From Clostridia bacterium (GTDB taxonomy: Bacteria > Bacillota_A > Clostridia > TANB77 > CAG-508): a DNA stretch of 64,000 bases. The position numbers and the translations under genes were made by a program. Positions 51,797 through 59,923 of this stretch are shown here, piece by piece; positions within the stretch are counted from its first letter, which is position 1; each line of letters opens with the position of its first letter. The DNA lies in the NCBI GenBank assembly GCA_017475185.1, contig JAFVGB010000002.1, positions 1 to 64,000 on the forward strand, read 5' to 3'. The notes under the pieces are model-generated. The model saw only the letters and a list, made by a program, of their open reading frames with translations. It was not told where the DNA came from and did not search any database.

Positions 51797-52308
51797 GATT
51801 TAATACCTATATTATTTGCTTCTAAAAAGCTTATATTATCTTGAATTTTAGTAAAATTTGTGTCTATATCTTCAGCTAAACTTGATAAAAATCGAGTTTT
51901 CCAACCTAATAAAAATTTTTTATGATTTATTTTCAGTTGTAATTTAAATTGTTTTAAAGTATCTCTATATGTATTAACATCAATTCTGAATAAAGATACC
52001 AAATCTTCTATCAAATCTTTTGAAAAAGGAAGAGTTATTATTTTTTCTTTGTACTTTGTATTAGAAATAACCCGTTTTAGATTGTAAGATAATGTAAATG
52101 TATTATTTTTATAATCCATATGAATTCTTTGATAAGTATTAGTATCTTGTATTAAATAATCTTTTTTAGCTACATTATCTATATAAAGCATATAATAAGC
52201 ATATAATAGTGCTTCAGTGACTATATTACATAAAGAAATCTTTGGAAATTCTTCATTTGTAGTAATCTTTATATTTATAGGATCCTGTATAACAGGCAAT
52301 AACATCAT
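51793..52308 (-). CDS. Family-A-like protein (171 aa)
   Basis: 'FSKDLIEDLVSLFRIDVNTYRDTL' has the family-A helix but is followed by a further ~60 residues of helix, so it is an extended member. ATGA overlap with 52305-52688. Confidence 0.7.
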   Translation of the reverse strand: MMLLPVIQDPINIKITTNEEFPKISLCNIVTEALLYAYYMLYIDNVAKKDYLIQDTNTYQRIHMDYKNNTFTLSYNLKRVISNTKYKEKIITLPFSKDLIEDLVSLFRIDVNTYRDTLKQFKLQLKINHKKFLLGWKTRFLSSLAEDIDTNFTKIQDNISFLEANNIGIKS

Positions 52309-52688
52309 AGCTTTATACCTTTCATTCTTAAGTATGTTTCTAAATCTTTTGGATCATATGTATAATCACTTTGCAAATATAATTCTAAACTATAACTACT
52401 CATTTCTTTTCTTGAAGTAGGTAATTGCTTAACTATATATGTTATTTCTTTATTCATGAAATTATTATCAATAAACTTTATAAGAGTATGAATAAATATA
52501 ACATCCATATCCATACCATTATTTATAGATAGTTTAGTATAACCATTTAATCTTTTACTAGTATGAATCTCAAATCTTTTCATAAATGATTCTTTATCAG
52601 AAGATACAATAATTGAAGCCATAAAACTTGATATATATTTTATGATCTTTTTTTCTAATTTTCTATATGGATGTGTATCTATTTTCAT
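52305..52688 (-). CDS. Family-A small protein (127 aa)
   Basis: C-terminus 'YDPKDLETYLRMKGIKL', a clear family-A ending. Preceded by a ~390-nt leader from the promoter at 53080-53112. Confidence 0.74.
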   Translation of the reverse strand: MKIDTHPYRKLEKKIIKYISSFMASIIVSSDKESFMKRFEIHTSKRLNGYTKLSINNGMDMDVIFIHTLIKFIDNNFMNKEITYIVKQLPTSRKEMSSYSLELYLQSDYTYDPKDLETYLRMKGIKL

Positions 52689-52699
52689 TTATAACTTTC

Positions 52700-53070
52700 A
52701 AAAATTAAATTATGTAGTCAATTATCTACGGCCAAAATAAAACTCTTAATCTTCAATTTTTCCCGTAGAACGTATAGTCTTTGTTTTGAATCACATCGCG
52801 TCTTTGATCAGAGACTAAGTGCCAGTTCGCATGCAGCTGTGATTTCCGTTTATAGTAATCAAAAATATTCATAGGTTAAGACAAATTCGTTAAAGAATCC
52901 AAATAAATAAATTTAATACTACTTTTCATTTATCTACGATATAGCCAAGTTTCCGGTCATACTATATCTCTCTATACTCCATCTAGCGTCTATACTTCCG
53001 CCATAATCAACTACATAATTGTATTAGTTGTAATGCTCATGCAAATAATTTATAAATAAATTACTCACAT
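52700..53070 (-). ncRNA. Long structured leader or small RNA
   Basis: The promoter at 53080-53112 would make ~380 nt of RNA before the first gene. Visible helices: CTACGG/CCGTAG (around 52726-52766), AATCACA/TGTGATT (52789-52845) with an inner GTCT/AGAC, and GATATAG/CTATATC (52938-52969). It is GC-richer than the surroundings. It shares AATTGAAGATTAAGAGTT with the RNA at 60330-60520. Could be a cis-regulatory leader, a free RNA, or both. Confidence 0.5.
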
Positions 53071-53079
53071 AACAATTGT

Positions 53080-53112
53080 AATATAAATGGAAAAATAAAT
53101 ATGTAAAACCAT
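53080..53112 (-). promoter_or_regulatory. Early/middle-type promoter
   Basis: AATGGTTTTACA, 16 nt, TATATT, reading into the 52700-53070 leader. Confidence 0.68.
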
Positions 53113-53150
53113 TATGTTTATATTATTCTATAAAATATAGGAGATTACTT

Positions 53151-53540
53151 ATGAAAGATTTAGGAATAGAAATCTTAGAAAATATGATGTATGGATATTT
53201 TAATCACTTTTCGGCTTGTGATTTTACATTAGGTGATTTATATATGTGTAATCCTGATTTTAAAGCAAAAGTAGAATTTAGAATATATACTAGAGAAGAT
53301 TATACTTCATTAGATATTTATAAAACTATTTCTGAAATATTACATACATACAATTTAAATGATAATGAATACATACACATAGCTCATATTCAATCATTAC
53401 AAGATAATGTCTATACAAGATCATATGACGAGGTACGTATTGTATTAACTAATCAAGCCGACTTAGAATCAATAGCCGGCTTAATGAGAATTCAGGGAAA
53501 ATGGTTATTTAAGAAAGAAATAACATTACCATTATCTTAA
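53151..53540 (+). CDS. Family-A small protein (129 aa)
   Basis: The only plus-strand member of family A: '[20 protein letters not shown]' near the C-terminus. SD AGGAG. It converges with the DnaJ gene and overlaps its 3' end by 9 nt. Confidence 0.75.
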   Translation: MKDLGIEILENMMYGYFNHFSACDFTLGDLYMCNPDFKAKVEFRIYTREDYTSLDIYKTISEILHTYNLNDNEYIHIAHIQSLQDNVYTRSYDEVRIVLTNQADLESIAGLMRIQGKWLFKKEITLPLS

Positions 53541-54452
53541 TATTTTTTTCATTGGTGATTTAAAAGGTAATCCAAAGAATATATGTCCAAAAGCTAATAT
53601 AATTGCTGCAGAAATTACAGCCACTGGCATTAAAAACCATTTGATAATATTAGCAAAAGTCCAATAAATAATACATAAACTATTCCATATACCTTTTAAA
53701 CAAGTTAATACTGACAAAAAACCAATCCAAAAAGTAGAACCAATCATATGATTTCTATAAATTAAATTATGAAAATGTGTAAACCAATGGCATTTAAATA
53801 ATCTTTTCTTAGATGGTTTAATAAACCATAAAATTTTACTAACACAAATAAACGGTAATGCCAAAAGATAGACAACTATGGCACCTATAATTGCAAAGAT
53901 ACTTCTTTTCCAAATACCAGAAATTGCATTTTCAAACCTATAATCTCTAAAATTGTATAAAATTTTAAAAATTGGCTCTTTAGTGGTTTCTTGATAATAC
54001 TCTTTTTGTACATAATTGTCAGGATCTTTTGCTTTAGCTTTAGCTTCATTTAATTGTTCGGAATAAGCTCTAAACATATCTTCATTTAATAAATCAACTG
54101 TGGCATCAGAATTTCTAATATCATGTAATAAATTTAATAAAATCAATACATTATCATCTTTTAAATCATACTTAATACCATGAACCTTGAAAAATTCTTT
54201 ATCTAATTCTTCTTCTGTTTTTTTAGAAATTGGTTTTGATTTTTTTAATGTTAGATCATAAGCTATTTTCTTATTATCGTCACTCAAAACTTCATATGCC
54301 TCATTAATTTCTTTGAATTTGTCTAATGTTTTAGGATTAACATCTGGATGATATTTTTTAGCTAATTTATAATAAGCTTTTTTAATATCAGATTCAGAAG
54401 ATTTATCTGATATTCCTAATACATTATAGTAATTTACCAAAGCTGCTGTCAT
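53532..54452 (-). CDS. Membrane-anchored DnaJ-like protein
   Basis: 306 residues. J-domain at ~6-65 with HPD at 35-37. A charged middle follows, then at least three hydrophobic segments (~180-215 '[24 protein letters not shown]', ~245-265, ~270-300). It lacks the Gly/Phe and zinc domains, so it is a type III J-protein that would recruit host DnaK to the membrane, perhaps for virion or host-takeover functions. Confidence 0.85.
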   Translation of the reverse strand: MTAALVNYYNVLGISDKSSESDIKKAYYKLAKKYHPDVNPKTLDKFKEINEAYEVLSDDNKKIAYDLTLKKSKPISKKTEEELDKEFFKVHGIKYDLKDDNVLILLNLLHDIRNSDATVDLLNEDMFRAYSEQLNEAKAKAKDPDNYVQKEYYQETTKEPIFKILYNFRDYRFENAISGIWKRSIFAIIGAIVVYLLALPFICVSKILWFIKPSKKRLFKCHWFTHFHNLIYRNHMIGSTFWIGFLSVLTCLKGIWNSLCIIYWTFANIIKWFLMPVAVISAAIILAFGHIFFGLPFKSPMKKILR

Positions 54453-54486
54453 TTTAAAATCCTTTCTTTATTTACTTTATAATTAT

Positions 54487-54521
54487 ATAATAGCTTTAAA
54501 AATTGGATTTGTAAAACCGTT
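54487..54521 (-). promoter_or_regulatory. Early/middle-type promoter
   Basis: AACGGTTTTACA, 17 nt, TATTAT; drives the DnaJ-like gene. Confidence 0.7.
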
Positions 54522-54780
54522 ATTCTTTAGTTATAATAGGAGTATCTGGAAAGTAATATTTATTAAGTATTTCTAACTCTTCTTGTGTTGGATTGACTAT
54601 TACTGAATCAACACCACAATATGGACAGATAGCCGTTTGTTGATTATCACACCATTCTTTTATTTCTTGAGGATTATAAATATTTTTACAATAAAAACAT
54701 CCACATTTATCTGTTTTTTCTAATTTTTGTCTATTTTCTATAGCACATTCATGTAACTTTAGTAATTCATATATATTCAT
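54520..54780 (-). CDS. Double-CxxC zinc protein (86 aa)
   Basis: 'KCGCFYCKN...NPQEIKEWCDNQQTAICPYCGVDSVI' is a well-conserved small cytoplasmic zinc protein found in bacteria and phages (CFYC...CPYCGVDSV). Function unknown to me. GGTGG before the ATG at 54780 supports that start; the frame extends to 54792. Confidence 0.75.
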   Translation of the reverse strand: MNIYELLKLHECAIENRQKLEKTDKCGCFYCKNIYNPQEIKEWCDNQQTAICPYCGVDSVIVNPTQEELEILNKYYFPDTPIITKE

Positions 54781-54782
54781 TT

Positions 54783-55352
54783 TTACCACCATAACTTATT
54801 TATATTATTTATAAACCATTTAAATTGTTTTTGACGCCATTTATAACATTTTTGTTGTATTTTTAAGTTATACGGCATATTCTTTTTATTAATTTTATCA
54901 TTTTCTAAATATTCATTATTTATTATTAAAGAAAATAACTCTGCTTCACCTTTTTCATTCCATTTACAAGGTACACTATCATATTCTATTTTCATAAATG
55001 GACGCATACCCCATTTCTTTTCCCATTTATCTGTGCTTTCTATTAAAACATCATCTAAAGCATCTATAAGATCTTCCATATGTTTAATATACTTTTTATG
55101 ATAATATTGTTTAATTTTAATAAACAATTTTGATTTAGACCCTTCTCTATTCATCATTTTATTACGTAAAAACAAAGGCATACATATATATGAAGTATCT
55201 ATAGTTTTTTCTGCTTTTTTATAATATGCTTTAACACAAGGTAGTATTAATTTTGCAAATGTAATATCCATATTCCATGAAAATACATTTTTAGCTTTAT
55301 TAACTGCTTGCAAAGCTCTCATTTCTAATATTTCTGCAGATGTTTTTTTCAT
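54783..55352 (-). CDS. Hypothetical protein (189 aa)
   Basis: Basic, helical, Trp-rich at the C-terminus (KWRQKQFKWFINNINKLWW). Unknown. Possibly nucleic-acid binding. Confidence 0.72.
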   Translation of the reverse strand: MKKTSAEILEMRALQAVNKAKNVFSWNMDITFAKLILPCVKAYYKKAEKTIDTSYICMPLFLRNKMMNREGSKSKLFIKIKQYYHKKYIKHMEDLIDALDDVLIESTDKWEKKWGMRPFMKIEYDSVPCKWNEKGEAELFSLIINNEYLENDKINKKNMPYNLKIQQKCYKWRQKQFKWFINNINKLWW

Positions 55353-55353
55353 A

Positions 55354-55770
55354 TTAAATTTCCTTAAATATAATTGGTTTTTCTCTATTGGTCCATTTAT
55401 AAAAATTTGGTTTTTGATTATATTTTTCTAATAAACGATTATAATTAATATTTATATCTAGAACATCTGGTATATATCTACAAAATAAATCATGATTAAC
55501 ATTATCATATGTCCATTTTAATAGCTCTAGATAAGTATAATTAACTTTAAAACCACGATATATCATTTCATCACAAATCTCTTTATAACGAGTCAATAAA
55601 AACATTATATGACATCTAGCCCACTTCATATGTCCTTTACCCAGACAATACTTTAATGGAGCATTTTTAATGTTTATATCTTGTTTAATACATCTAGGAA
55701 GTTCTCTGTATTCAGCCAAAAGCCATTGATCAGATAATTCTTTAACAGATATAACATTTATTCTTGTCAT
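55354..55770 (-). CDS. Hypothetical protein (138 aa)
   Basis: Helical, Arg/Tyr-rich, ATG at 55770 (the longer frame would start with TTG). No recognised motif. Confidence 0.72.
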   Translation of the reverse strand: MTRINVISVKELSDQWLLAEYRELPRCIKQDINIKNAPLKYCLGKGHMKWARCHIMFLLTRYKEICDEMIYRGFKVNYTYLELLKWTYDNVNHDLFCRYIPDVLDININYNRLLEKYNQKPNFYKWTNREKPIIFKEI

Positions 55771-55789
55771 TATTAATTCCAAAGTATTA

Positions 55790-56149
55790 TTAATTAGTTA
55801 TTTTTATATATGGTATAATACAATTTATATTTATACGTGATAATAAATATAAATTCTCTGCATTTTCTTTGGTAATATAAAGTTCATATTTAGTTTCTTC
55901 ATTGTACCATTGACCTGGATATTGATATAATGATACATAATAATGATTTATTTGTTTATTTGTTTTATATATTGTAGCTAAATAGCATTTAATATCAGTA
56001 TCTTTTATATAGAATTGTTCATCTAGATCTTTTTCTTGTCTTATTTTATCTAAAATTTCAGTAATACATTTTAATAATAATGGATGTTTTTCAAGTTTTC
56101 CATTATACATACATTTTACTGTTAATAAATTTTCACTATTTTTACTCAT
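55790..56149 (-). CDS. Family-A small protein (119 aa)
   Basis: 'YITKENAENLYLLSRINI' is the family-A helix followed by a short tail. First gene of the transcript from 56161-56194. Confidence 0.74.
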   Translation of the reverse strand: MSKNSENLLTVKCMYNGKLEKHPLLLKCITEILDKIRQEKDLDEQFYIKDTDIKCYLATIYKTNKQINHYYVSLYQYPGQWYNEETKYELYITKENAENLYLLSRININCIIPYIKITN

Positions 56150-56160
56150 AATAAATAATT

Positions 56161-56194
56161 TATATATTATTAGTACTAAAAAGTAAAACCATTA
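56161..56194 (-). promoter_or_regulatory. Early/middle-type promoter
   Basis: AATGGTTTTACT with TATATA at 15 nt; directly behind the tRNA-cluster terminator. Confidence 0.6.
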
Positions 56195-56222
56195 AAAAAG
56201 AGTTAGAATTACTTCTAACTCT
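56193..56222 (-). terminator. Rho-independent terminator of the tRNA cluster
   Basis: Perfect 10-bp stem AGAGTTAGAA/TTCTAACTCT, 4-nt loop, then TTTTTT. Confidence 0.9.
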
Positions 56223-56226
56223 CTAT

Positions 56227-56302
56227 TGGGGTGATCGATGGGACTTGAACCCATATCCTCCAGAACCACAATCTAGCGCTTTACCAATTAAGCTACGAAC
56301 AC
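56227..56302 (-). tRNA. tRNA-His(GTG)
   Basis: Anticodon loop TTGTGGT, discriminator C (as expected for His), CCA encoded. One acceptor mismatch. Confidence 0.92.
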
Positions 56303-56346
56303 AAGAATAGACCAGATATACTGATATATACTTCTATTCGTAAAAT

Positions 56347-56421
56347 TGGCAAGGGTTGACTGACTCGAACAATCATCTTACGGTTTTGGAGACCGATATT
56401 TTACCATTAAACTAAACCCCT
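56347..56421 (-). tRNA. tRNA-Trp(CCA)
   Basis: Anticodon loop CTCCAAA, discriminator G, CCA encoded. Confidence 0.9.
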
Positions 56422-56425
56422 ATTT

Positions 56426-56500
56426 TGGAGCGACCGGTGAGAATTGAACTCACATCCTCAGTTTGGAAGACTGGAATAATAACCATTATACTACAATCGC
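56426..56500 (-). tRNA. tRNA-Gly(TCC)
   Basis: Anticodon loop CTTCCAA, CCA encoded, discriminator T. Confidence 0.92.
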
Positions 56501-56501
56501 A

Positions 56502-56576
56502 TGGAGCGGATAACGAGAATTGAACTCGTCTCTAAACATTGGCAATGTTTCATAATAACCACTATACTATATCCGC
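56502..56576 (-). tRNA. tRNA-Gly(GCC)
   Basis: Anticodon loop TTGCCAA, CCA encoded, discriminator T; similar to the adjacent Gly(TCC). Confidence 0.92.
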
Positions 56577-56580
56577 ATTA

Positions 56581-56654
56581 TGGAGGACTGTACAGGAGTC
56601 TAACCTGTCTAATTGGTTTTGCAGACCAACGCATAAACGCTCTGCCAACAGTCC
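56581..56654 (-). tRNA. tRNA-Cys(GCA)
   Basis: Anticodon loop CTGCAAA, CCA encoded. T-loop is TTAGACT rather than the usual TTCxAxx. Confidence 0.9.
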
Positions 56655-56656
56655 AT

Positions 56657-56732
56657 TGGTGGTAATGACTTGACTCGAACAAGTGACTACATCCTTATGA
56701 GAGATGCGTTCTACCAGCTGAACTACATTACC
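56657..56732 (-). tRNA. tRNA-Met(CAT), probably elongator
   Basis: Anticodon loop CTCATAA. A paired first position and CATCT/GGATG stem point to elongator Met rather than initiator; Ile2 (modified CAT) cannot be excluded. CCA encoded. Confidence 0.85.
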
Positions 56733-56733
56733 A

Positions 56734-56809
56734 TGGTGAAGATGGAGGGGCTCGAACCCTCGCTCTTCTGATTAAAAGTCAGATGCTTTACCTACTAAGC
56801 TACATCTTC
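56734..56809 (-). tRNA. tRNA-Lys(TTT)
   Basis: Anticodon loop CTTTTAA, canonical T-arm, CCA encoded. Confidence 0.95.
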
Positions 56810-56810
56810 A

Positions 56811-56886
56811 TGGTGGCTCCGACTGGTTCCGCCCCAGTGACACCCAGATTTTCAGTCTGGTGCTCTACTAACTGAGCTACAGAGCC
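56811..56886 (-). tRNA. tRNA-Phe(GAA)
   Basis: Anticodon loop CTGAAAA. The T-stem is intact but the T-loop is GGCGGAA, lacking TTC. CCA encoded. Confidence 0.9.
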
Positions 56887-56887
56887 A

Positions 56888-56963
<76 letters not shown>

Positions 56964-56983
56964 ATTTATTTTTAATATTTACA

Positions 56984-57020
56984 TAAAAATAAAACCTCTG
57001 AATTTTTTACTTTCAGAGGT
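56984..57020 (-). terminator. Rho-independent terminator
   Basis: 9-bp stem ACCTCTGAA/TTCAGAGGT, then TTTTATTTTT on the minus strand; ends the 24-aa gene. Confidence 0.85.
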
Positions 57021-57057
57021 ATGCCTTTAATCTTAATTTTATCCGTTAATAGGTTAA

Positions 57058-57132
57058 TTAGACATTACCTCCGCTAGTTTTACCGGCGAAGCCAAACATA
57101 TGCCAACATTTCTTAACCATATTAATCATCAT
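57058..57132 (-). CDS. 24-residue peptide with its own promoter and terminator
   Basis: Frame MMINMVKKCWHMFGFAGKTSGGNV from ATGATG at 57132. AAAGG lies about 10 nt upstream, the promoter (57166-57200) and terminator (56984-57020) flank it closely, so this is a monocistronic unit. The C-terminal half (GFAGKTSGGN) is Gly/Ser-rich. Peptide identity unknown; an RNA function is the alternative. Confidence 0.5.
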   Translation of the reverse strand: MMINMVKKCWHMFGFAGKTSGGNV

Positions 57133-57165
57133 ATTTAATAGAACCTTTCTTTATTTTATATTTTA

Positions 57166-57200
57166 TATATAATTTAAATTTTTTTATTTGTAAAGCCATT
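57166..57200 (-). promoter_or_regulatory. Early/middle-type promoter
   Basis: AATGGCTTTACA, 17 nt, TATATA; drives the 24-aa gene. Confidence 0.7.
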
Positions 57201-57328
57201 TTTAAATAAGAAATAATATTAAATTGAAAAACTTTACGTATTTTTCTTGAGTACTTCCCAACAACGGTTTAAACATTAATTATTTGGAGAAGGCTTATGA
57301 ACTACAAACCTACAGAAGTAAAACTAGT

Positions 57329-57457
57329 GATAAAGAGAATATCTTAAAGAGATGTAATACAGTGGGAATCGAACCCACATGACATTTAAGTCATTGTTTT
57401 TCAAGAACAATTGCGTATACCGTTTCGCGATGTAACTCTTTAACCCGCTTCTTTATC
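57329..57457 (-). ncRNA. Y-like RNA A with tRNA-like module
   Basis: Outer stem GATAAAGA/TCTTTATC, internal loop (AAGCGGGTT opposite TAAGATATTC), stem AAAGAG/CTCTTT, then TTACATCG and a nearly complete tRNA-like fold: D-arm GCG..CGC (Leu-like), anticodon stem TTGTT/AACAA with loop CTTGAAA (as in Ser-TGA), a long variable arm, and a T-arm GTGGG-TTCGATT-CCCAC. The acceptor (AGTTACA/TGTATTA) is poorly paired and no CCA follows. TTACATC occurs on both sides. Confidence 0.68.
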
Positions 57458-57467
57458 ATAATTTTGC

Positions 57468-57588
57468 TTATGGAGAGAATAAATAGAACAGATTTATTGC
57501 AGTAGGACTTGAACCTACAATAGTACTTTTCAATAAGTAATGTTTTAACCAATTAAACGATGCAACTGTTCCAACCGCTTCTCCATAA
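57468..57588 (-). ncRNA. Y-like RNA B with tRNA-like module
   Basis: Outer stem TTATGGAGA/TCTCCATAA, internal loop AAGCGGTTG opposite TATTTATTC, stem GAACAG/CTGTTC, TTGCATCG, then a tRNA-like fold with T-arm GTAGG-TTCAAGT-CCTAC. The anticodon arm TACTT/AAGTA has a 6-nt loop (ATTGAA), not the normal 7. No CCA. Not a functional tRNA by sequence. Confidence 0.7.
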
Positions 57589-57593
57589 TAATA

Positions 57594-57685
57594 TTTTACT
57601 GTAGGAAGAGAATATTTAGAAATTGTGTATATGTAGCAGTCATTCCAAAGACGATGTAACAATTTCTTCCGCTTCTTCACTAAAA
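57594..57685 (-). ncRNA. Y-like RNA C
   Basis: Outer stem TTTTA..TCTTC style pairing (57594-57609 with 57674-57685), AAGCGG opposite AAATATTC, stem AGAAATTGT/ACAATTTCT, TTACATCG, then a short hairpin GTC-TTTGGAAT-GAC resembling an anticodon arm. No T-arm. Confidence 0.62.
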
Positions 57686-57695
57686 ACTGTCCAGA

Positions 57696-57792
57696 ATTGT
57701 GAGGGTTAGAATATCTTAAAGAGTTTTTATTTCGATTATTTGATTAAAAGTCAAGTCCGATGTAACTCTCTAAACCGCTTAACCCTCACAAT
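57696..57792 (-). ncRNA. Y-like RNA D
   Basis: Perfect 13-bp outer stem ATTGTGAGGGTTA/TAACCCTCACAAT, AAGCGGTTTA opposite TAAGATATTC, stem AGAGTT/AACTCT, TTACATCG, then TTGA-CTTTTAA-TCAA, identical in loop to the tRNA-Lys(TTT) anticodon loop, and an ATCGAAAT remnant of a T-loop. It begins 5 nt after the TROVE stop codon. Confidence 0.68.
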
Positions 57793-57796
57793 AATT

Positions 57797-59434
57797 TTAC
57801 TTAACTGATGTCTTTATCTTAATACTCTTTTTTGTATTTGTAAAGTCATTTTCTTCAGTTTTTTGATTTTTATTTTGCATTCTATCCCAAATATCAATTA
57901 CAGCATTAGCATAGAGTGCTTCCTTACCTGTCCAACCAGTCAAGATAGATGTACGGTATTCATTTTCTGGTACGACATTGTTATCATATCCAGCAGTTTG
58001 TACTGAGAATACATTTACCTTTGGATTAACCTTCTGTCTATATACTTGAATCAGCTTTAAGACATCGATATAAGAACCACGAGTAACGTAATCTAAATAA
58101 TCCGCAGAGTTGATACCATATAATCCACCATGACCAGCCTGCATATCAGAGTAAATAAAAATGTTATCGTAATGTATTTTCTTTTTAATTGCTTGATCAA
58201 AGAATAACCAAATACCATTTTCAGTAGAACCACCAATATTATGTGAATGCTTACTTTGAATCTTATCTAATTGAGACAATACACCATCTCTCTTGTTAAC
58301 AGATTCAATCTCTAATCTATCACCGAAAATTCCAACATACCCTTCATCAGAGTTAATAGCTGTCATAACGGAAGACAAGTTATCAATTTCAGCAACCTTA
58401 ACAGATCCATATTCAGTAGTTAAAGCACCCCAAGCAGATCCAGAGTTATCGGATAAGCAAATTGTCTTACCTTTTAACTTAGGAAAATTATCCATTGCTC
58501 TATCCATACATCTGTTCAAGCTTTCTACAATAGCAGATTCACCCTTAACACGTGGATTAGAAGTTTGGATAGCCTTTAATGCAGACCAGTATCTGAATGG
58601 GAATTGCTTACCTTTTTCAACACCATTTTCAAGCATTTCAAGAACTTGCTTTCTGACATCTTCATCTTCAATCTCAGTAAAAATACCACGTAAGTTTCTC
58701 AACAAAGCCATGTGTGGTAAATATGTAGATTGTAAAATTTCAGTCCAAGTCTTACCCTCACTTCTCAATTTTTCCCAAGTAGATTCTTCATCAGTAACTT
58801 CAATTGTACCAGACTTCATTAACTCATTGATATCTTCAGAACTAGCATGACAAATACGAACTAAGTCAATAATCTTAGCCTTAGTCTTGTACTTAGCTAA
58901 CTGATACTTCTTAGTATGATTTAACTTCTCAGCCCAAGCTCTCTTCAAAATAGATGGTAACTTGTTCTTAGATCCATTGAAGAACATCCACAACTCAAAC
59001 TGATTCCAAATATCAGTAGGAATATTAATTACTTCTTCAATACAAGCACGCATGAATACCTTATTTTCTTCATTAAATGCTTTTCTACCTTCATGCATTA
59101 CAGCTCTAACCATAATTAAAGCAGGATTTAAACGCATATTATATTCATAACGTAACTTTTTAGCTAATTCCAAAACACCTTTAAAATCATAACTTAAAGC
59201 ATTATCACAAGCCTTAATGAAAGTTTGAGTTGTACTATTTAATTTCTTATCCTTTACACCGTCATTCATATAATAGGACTTTTCACCAAAAATAGATGAT
59301 GCAGCCACCATTTCTAATTCGAGTAATGGGTTAGTTGTATAGGAAATTCCATCCATATAATTTACAACTTGCTCATCCTTATGCTTATTATAATCTGCTT
59401 CTGTTTTACTTGCGTATCCAGAGAACTTAGACAT
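57797..59434 (-). CDS. Ro60/Rsr-like TROVE protein
   Basis: 545 residues. The TROVE helical-repeat domain spans ~1-300 ('LPSILKRAWAEKLNHTKKYQLAKYKTKAKIIDLVRICHA' is the signature part). A VWA-like C-terminal domain has MIDAS D329-N-S-G-S333 and 'IYSDMQAGHGG'. Ro60 proteins form a ring that binds misfolded small RNAs in the cavity and Y RNAs on the outside; bacterial Rsr uses Y RNAs with a tRNA-like module. The four Y-like RNAs just downstream on the same strand support that role here. Promoter at 59474-59509. Confidence 0.9.
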   Translation of the reverse strand: MSKFSGYASKTEADYNKHKDEQVVNYMDGISYTTNPLLELEMVAASSIFGEKSYYMNDGVKDKKLNSTTQTFIKACDNALSYDFKGVLELAKKLRYEYNMRLNPALIMVRAVMHEGRKAFNEENKVFMRACIEEVINIPTDIWNQFELWMFFNGSKNKLPSILKRAWAEKLNHTKKYQLAKYKTKAKIIDLVRICHASSEDINELMKSGTIEVTDEESTWEKLRSEGKTWTEILQSTYLPHMALLRNLRGIFTEIEDEDVRKQVLEMLENGVEKGKQFPFRYWSALKAIQTSNPRVKGESAIVESLNRCMDRAMDNFPKLKGKTICLSDNSGSAWGALTTEYGSVKVAEIDNLSSVMTAINSDEGYVGIFGDRLEIESVNKRDGVLSQLDKIQSKHSHNIGGSTENGIWLFFDQAIKKKIHYDNIFIYSDMQAGHGGLYGINSADYLDYVTRGSYIDVLKLIQVYRQKVNPKVNVFSVQTAGYDNNVVPENEYRTSILTGWTGKEALYANAVIDIWDRMQNKNQKTEENDFTNTKKSIKIKTSVK

Positions 59435-59473
59435 TTTATTTTTCCTTTCTTAAATTTTATTTACATTATATTT

Positions 59474-59509
59474 TTTATATATAATTATTTATTTTGTAAA
59501 ACCATTATT
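59474..59509 (-). promoter_or_regulatory. Early/middle-type promoter
   Basis: AATGGTTTTACA with TATAAA at 15 nt; overlaps the stop of 59489-59701 and drives the TROVE gene and its RNAs. Confidence 0.62.
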
Positions 59510-59701
59510 TTCAGTATTTAATTTATTTGGTTTCCACATTAAATTAACTAGAGTAGTATTCGATTCTTCATAAAACTTATCAGAACCATCTATAATATTA
59601 AGCATATATAATAACTGACAAAAACGCATATCAGGATATTGCTCTACATAATATTCTAGTTTCTTTAAAATTTCTTTATTAGATTCTTGTCTACTACTCA
59701 T
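59489..59701 (-). CDS. Small hypothetical protein (70 aa)
   Basis: SD AAAGGAG before the ATG at 59701 (MSSRQESNKEI); the frame extends to a GTG at 59710. Helical and acidic. Unknown. Confidence 0.7.
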   Translation of the reverse strand: MSSRQESNKEILKKLEYYVEQYPDMRFCQLLYMLNIIDGSDKFYEESNTTLVNLMWKPNKLNTENNGFTK

Positions 59702-59728
59702 AATAAACACTCCTTTTATTATAGCTGA

Positions 59729-59923
59729 TTATTTAAGTACTAATATCATTTCTTTAATATTTAAATAATCAGCTATATCTTTTTTCCAATCAAATTTTTT
59801 AACATTTTTCTTTTTATTAGGAATAACTTTAGTTCTGAGTAAACCTGCAATTTGAGCATTTATTAAAGCAAAGTTCCTAGGTTTAGGAGTCTTTACTGTT
59901 ATTGTCATCTTTTTCTTTTTCAT
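59729..59923 (-). CDS. Small basic protein (64 aa)
   Basis: N-terminus Lys-rich, 'PNKKKNVKKFDWKKDIADYLNIKEMI'. GGAG lies before the ATG at 59923. Overlaps the secreted coiled-coil gene by 41 nt. Unknown. Confidence 0.6.
   Translation of the reverse strand: MKKKKMTITVKTPKPRNFALINAQIAGLLRTKVIPNKKKNVKKFDWKKDIADYLNIKEMILVLK

Noticed and set aside
52930..52985. Group I intron core (AGATATAGTATGACC resembles the S element)
   Set aside because: No matching R element and P7 pairing could be completed, and there is no gene upstream that an intron would interrupt.
57329..57588. Calling RNAs A and B ordinary tRNA-Ser and tRNA-Gln genes
   Set aside because: Acceptor stems are mispaired, there is no CCA unlike the canonical tRNAs, RNA B has an abnormal anticodon loop, and both sit inside a shared outer scaffold with C and D.
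57468..57680. Minus-strand frame of 70 codons across Y-like RNAs B and C
   Set aside because: No SD; the nucleotide-level stems explain the sequence better.
58293..58850. Plus-strand frame of 185 codons inside the TROVE gene
   Set aside because: Shadow of the TROVE reading frame; the minus-strand protein has clear domain homology.
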